The notes beneath the pieces were generated by a model. The model saw only the letters and a program-made list of their open reading frames with translations, did no database searches and was not told where the DNA came from. The translations under genes and the position numbers were made by a program. From PALSA-1336 sp038203095 (GTDB lineage: Bacteria; Patescibacteriota; Doudnabacteria; UBA920): a stretch of 6,208 nucleotides of DNA. The stretch is taken from the NCBI GenBank assembly GCA_038203095.1, contig JBBREH010000053.1, positions 1 through 6,208 on the forward strand, given 5' to 3'. Positions within the stretch are counted from its first letter, which is position 1, and every line of letters starts with the position of its first letter. Below are positions 5,201 through 6,208 of the stretch, one piece after another.

Positions 5201-5233
5201 CTACTCACTACCAACTACTCACTACCCACTTTC
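5201..5233 (+). repeat. Heptamer array before comF start
   Basis: CTACTCA, CTACCAA, CTACTCA, CTACCCA follow each other without gaps (5201-5228), then CTTTC reaches the ATG at 5234. The unit type (CTA plus four bases) and the pyrimidine run into the start codon are the same as before clpC. In frame from a TTG at 5192 it would encode a short Thr/Ser/Leu/Pro peptide, which is why the downstream ATG is preferred. No Shine-Dalgarno sequence is seen. Confidence 0.82.
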
Positions 5234-5968
5234 ATGTACCAATTTTTACTAAAACCCCTCTTTACCGACATCAAAACCTTTGTCCTCGACACCCTCTTTC
5301 CTATTACCTGCCTTGCCTGCGAACAGGAAGGCGCTTTTATTTGTCCTAATTGCAAATCACAACTCAAAAAACTGGAGCACCAGCGCTGTATTGTTTGCCA
5401 AAAGCCCACGCCTTTTGGACTAACTCATCCTGTTTGCCAAACCCCGCTCGGGGCTAATGGCTTAATAAGTTTTTACGACTACCACAACGAAAAAGTCAGC
5501 AACATAATTATTAAAGGTAAATATTCCTTTTTACCCGAGGTTTATAAAATTTTGGGTCAAATGATTGCTGAAAAACTAAAAACAGATTACCCGGAATTAT
5601 TGTCTACACCCTATACCCTAACCCCTATCCCTTTGCATTCTTCCCGCCTCCGCTGGCGCGGATTTAACCAAGCGGAAATTTTATGCCAAACCTTATCAGA
5701 ACAGCTCAATTTACCCGTGGCCGATGTTTTGACACGGACCAAAATTACCAAAACCCAAAAAGATTTAAAAAAAGAAGCGCGGATAAAGAATGTTGCGGCC
5801 GCATTTACTGTAGAGAAGGGTCTAGACCCTTCTCTACAGATCCACGATAAAAACTTTATCCTGATAGATGACGTTACCACCACCGGCGCCACCTTACAGC
5901 AAGCCGCCCAAGTCTTAAAGCGCAACGGCGCCACCAAAATAATATGCCTAACAGTCGCCCGTGATTAA
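5234..5968 (+). CDS. comF: ComF family phosphoribosyltransferase-like protein
   Basis: ComF/GntX proteins join an N-terminal zinc finger to a type I phosphoribosyltransferase fold; they are needed for DNA uptake in several bacteria, though the substrate is unknown. The 244-residue product has cysteine pairs at 26/29, 37/40 and 52/55, the TPIPLHSSRLRWRGFNQAE segment (about 134-152), TQKDLKKEARIKNVAAAF, and the PRPP-binding loop ILIDDVTTTGAT (209-220). Length and order are normal for the family. Residues 193-202 (VEKGLDPSLQ) come from an inserted palindrome just before the PRPP-loop strand, lengthening a variable loop while keeping the frame. ATG 5234 is chosen over an upstream in-frame TTG (5192), which would only translate heptamer repeats. 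comF stands alone, with no other competence genes nearby. It is probably functional, because every motif is intact. Confidence 0.92.
   Translation: MYQFLLKPLFTDIKTFVLDTLFPITCLACEQEGAFICPNCKSQLKKLEHQRCIVCQKPTPFGLTHPVCQTPLGANGLISFYDYHNEKVSNIIIKGKYSFLPEVYKILGQMIAEKLKTDYPELLSTPYTLTPIPLHSSRLRWRGFNQAEILCQTLSEQLNLPVADVLTRTKITKTQKDLKKEARIKNVAAAFTVEKGLDPSLQIHDKNFILIDDVTTTGATLQQAAQVLKRNGATKIICLTVARD
5808..5839. repeat. REP-like palindrome, copy 3 (in frame inside comF)
   Basis: CTGTAGAGAAGGGTCT is followed by its exact reverse complement, 32 bp in all, with the same 30-bp core length as the two other copies. The variable arm bases differ from the other copies but remain complementary. A 30-bp core is a multiple of three, and here the comF frame continues through it without a stop. 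Confidence 0.92.
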
Positions 5969-6011
5969 ATCCCCTTGATGGCTAAATCCCCTTGATGGCT
6001 GCCATCAAGGG
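5967..6011. repeat. Tandem 17-bp repeat and hairpin at comF stop
   Basis: AAATCCCCTTGATGGCT occurs twice in tandem (5967-5983 and 5984-6000), the first copy starting within the stop codon. The second copy pairs with GCCATCAAGGG (6001-6011) to make an 11-bp perfect stem with a minimal loop. There is no T run directly after it, so it is more likely a repeat or mRNA-stabilising hairpin than a terminator by itself. Confidence 0.85.
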
Positions 6012-6013
6012 AA

Positions 6014-6044
6014 AAATCTCAATACTCTGTAATATTGAGATTTT
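6014..6044. terminator. Weak AT-rich terminator after comF
   Basis: AAATCTCAATA (6014-6024) and TATTGAGATTT (6033-6043) form an 11-bp stem with an 8-base loop and end in TTTT. The stem is AT-rich and the T tract short, so efficiency is uncertain. It could act in both directions. Confidence 0.6.
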
Positions 6045-6067
6045 CAGACTAAAAACTTTGGCTTAAT

Positions 6068-6208
6068 TAGACTTGTAGCGAATTAATTTTTTAGACCAAA
6101 ATTTGATATTTTAGCCAAAATCGAAGTTAAAAATTTTGATGTTTAACTTTAGTTAAGCGGAAAAATTATTAACAAGAGTTTGGCAAAAGAGCAATTTTTG
6201 GACAAAAA
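6068..6208. repeat. Right terminal inverted repeat (141 bp)
   Basis: This is the reverse complement of bases 1-141 with a single difference (A at 6168 where the mirror of C41 would be G). It begins 24 bases after the comF terminator stem and runs to the last base of the window. It has no ORF. Confidence 0.95.

Noticed and set aside
5192..5233. TTG start giving comF 14 extra residues
   Set aside because: Again only heptamer repeat is translated, and the ComF zinc-finger N terminus fits the ATG at 5234.
150..5839. CRISPR array
   Set aside because: The repeats are few, widely spaced and palindromic, with no regular spacers and no cas genes.
1..6208. Complete composite transposon carrying clpC as cargo
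   Set aside because: No intact transposase is present, the genes are housekeeping types, and the inverted ends coincide with the contig limits, so an assembly boundary is at least as likely.

Overview
The window looks like a complete short contig from an uncultured bacterium, most likely of the Candidate Phyla Radiation (Patescibacteria, Microgenomates-like). This is inferred from AT-rich non-coding DNA, four genes without recognisable Shine-Dalgarno sequences, dense palindromic repeats, degenerate heptamer repeats placed directly before start codons, and a recX / clpC / comF gene set. The phylum assignment is an inference; no rRNA is present to prove it.

Layout. Bases 1-141 and 6068-6208 are near-perfect inverted copies of each other and coincide exactly with the window ends. 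Inside the left copy lie a 32-bp REP-like palindrome (150-181) and a decayed REP-associated tyrosine transposase (RAYT, 189-696), broken by an amber codon and by a 34-bp palindrome of the same family. A convergent recX (715-1242, minus strand) follows. The 327-bp recX/clpC intergenic region holds a 59-bp MITE-like hairpin, scattered CTACAGAA/TTCTGTAG octamers, a consensus-like sigma-70 promoter whose -35 box lies inside a CIRCE-like (HrcA) operator, and an inverted heptamer array that runs up to the clpC start codon.

clpC (1570-4134) encodes a full-length two-AAA+-domain Hsp100 unfoldase with a ClpP-docking loop. It is followed by about 540 bp without genes but packed with repeats: six GTAG-headed hairpins arranged like REP/BIME units, two larger inverted repeats, a bidirectional terminator and a 42-bp palindrome. 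A strong promoter (4675-4703) and an intrinsic terminator (5007-5040) then delimit a candidate structured non-coding RNA of about 330 nt that I cannot assign to a known family. A second compact foldable element (5078-5185) and a heptamer array precede comF (5234-5968), a zinc-finger phosphoribosyltransferase that carries a third copy of the palindrome in frame.

Functionally, clpC fits protein quality control under heat-shock repression, recX fits RecA regulation and comF fits DNA uptake or an uncharacterised PRTase role. They do not form an operon. The unifying theme is a family of GTAG-type palindromes, probably mobilised by RAYT enzymes, that has colonised intergenic DNA, a transposase gene and a housekeeping-type gene.
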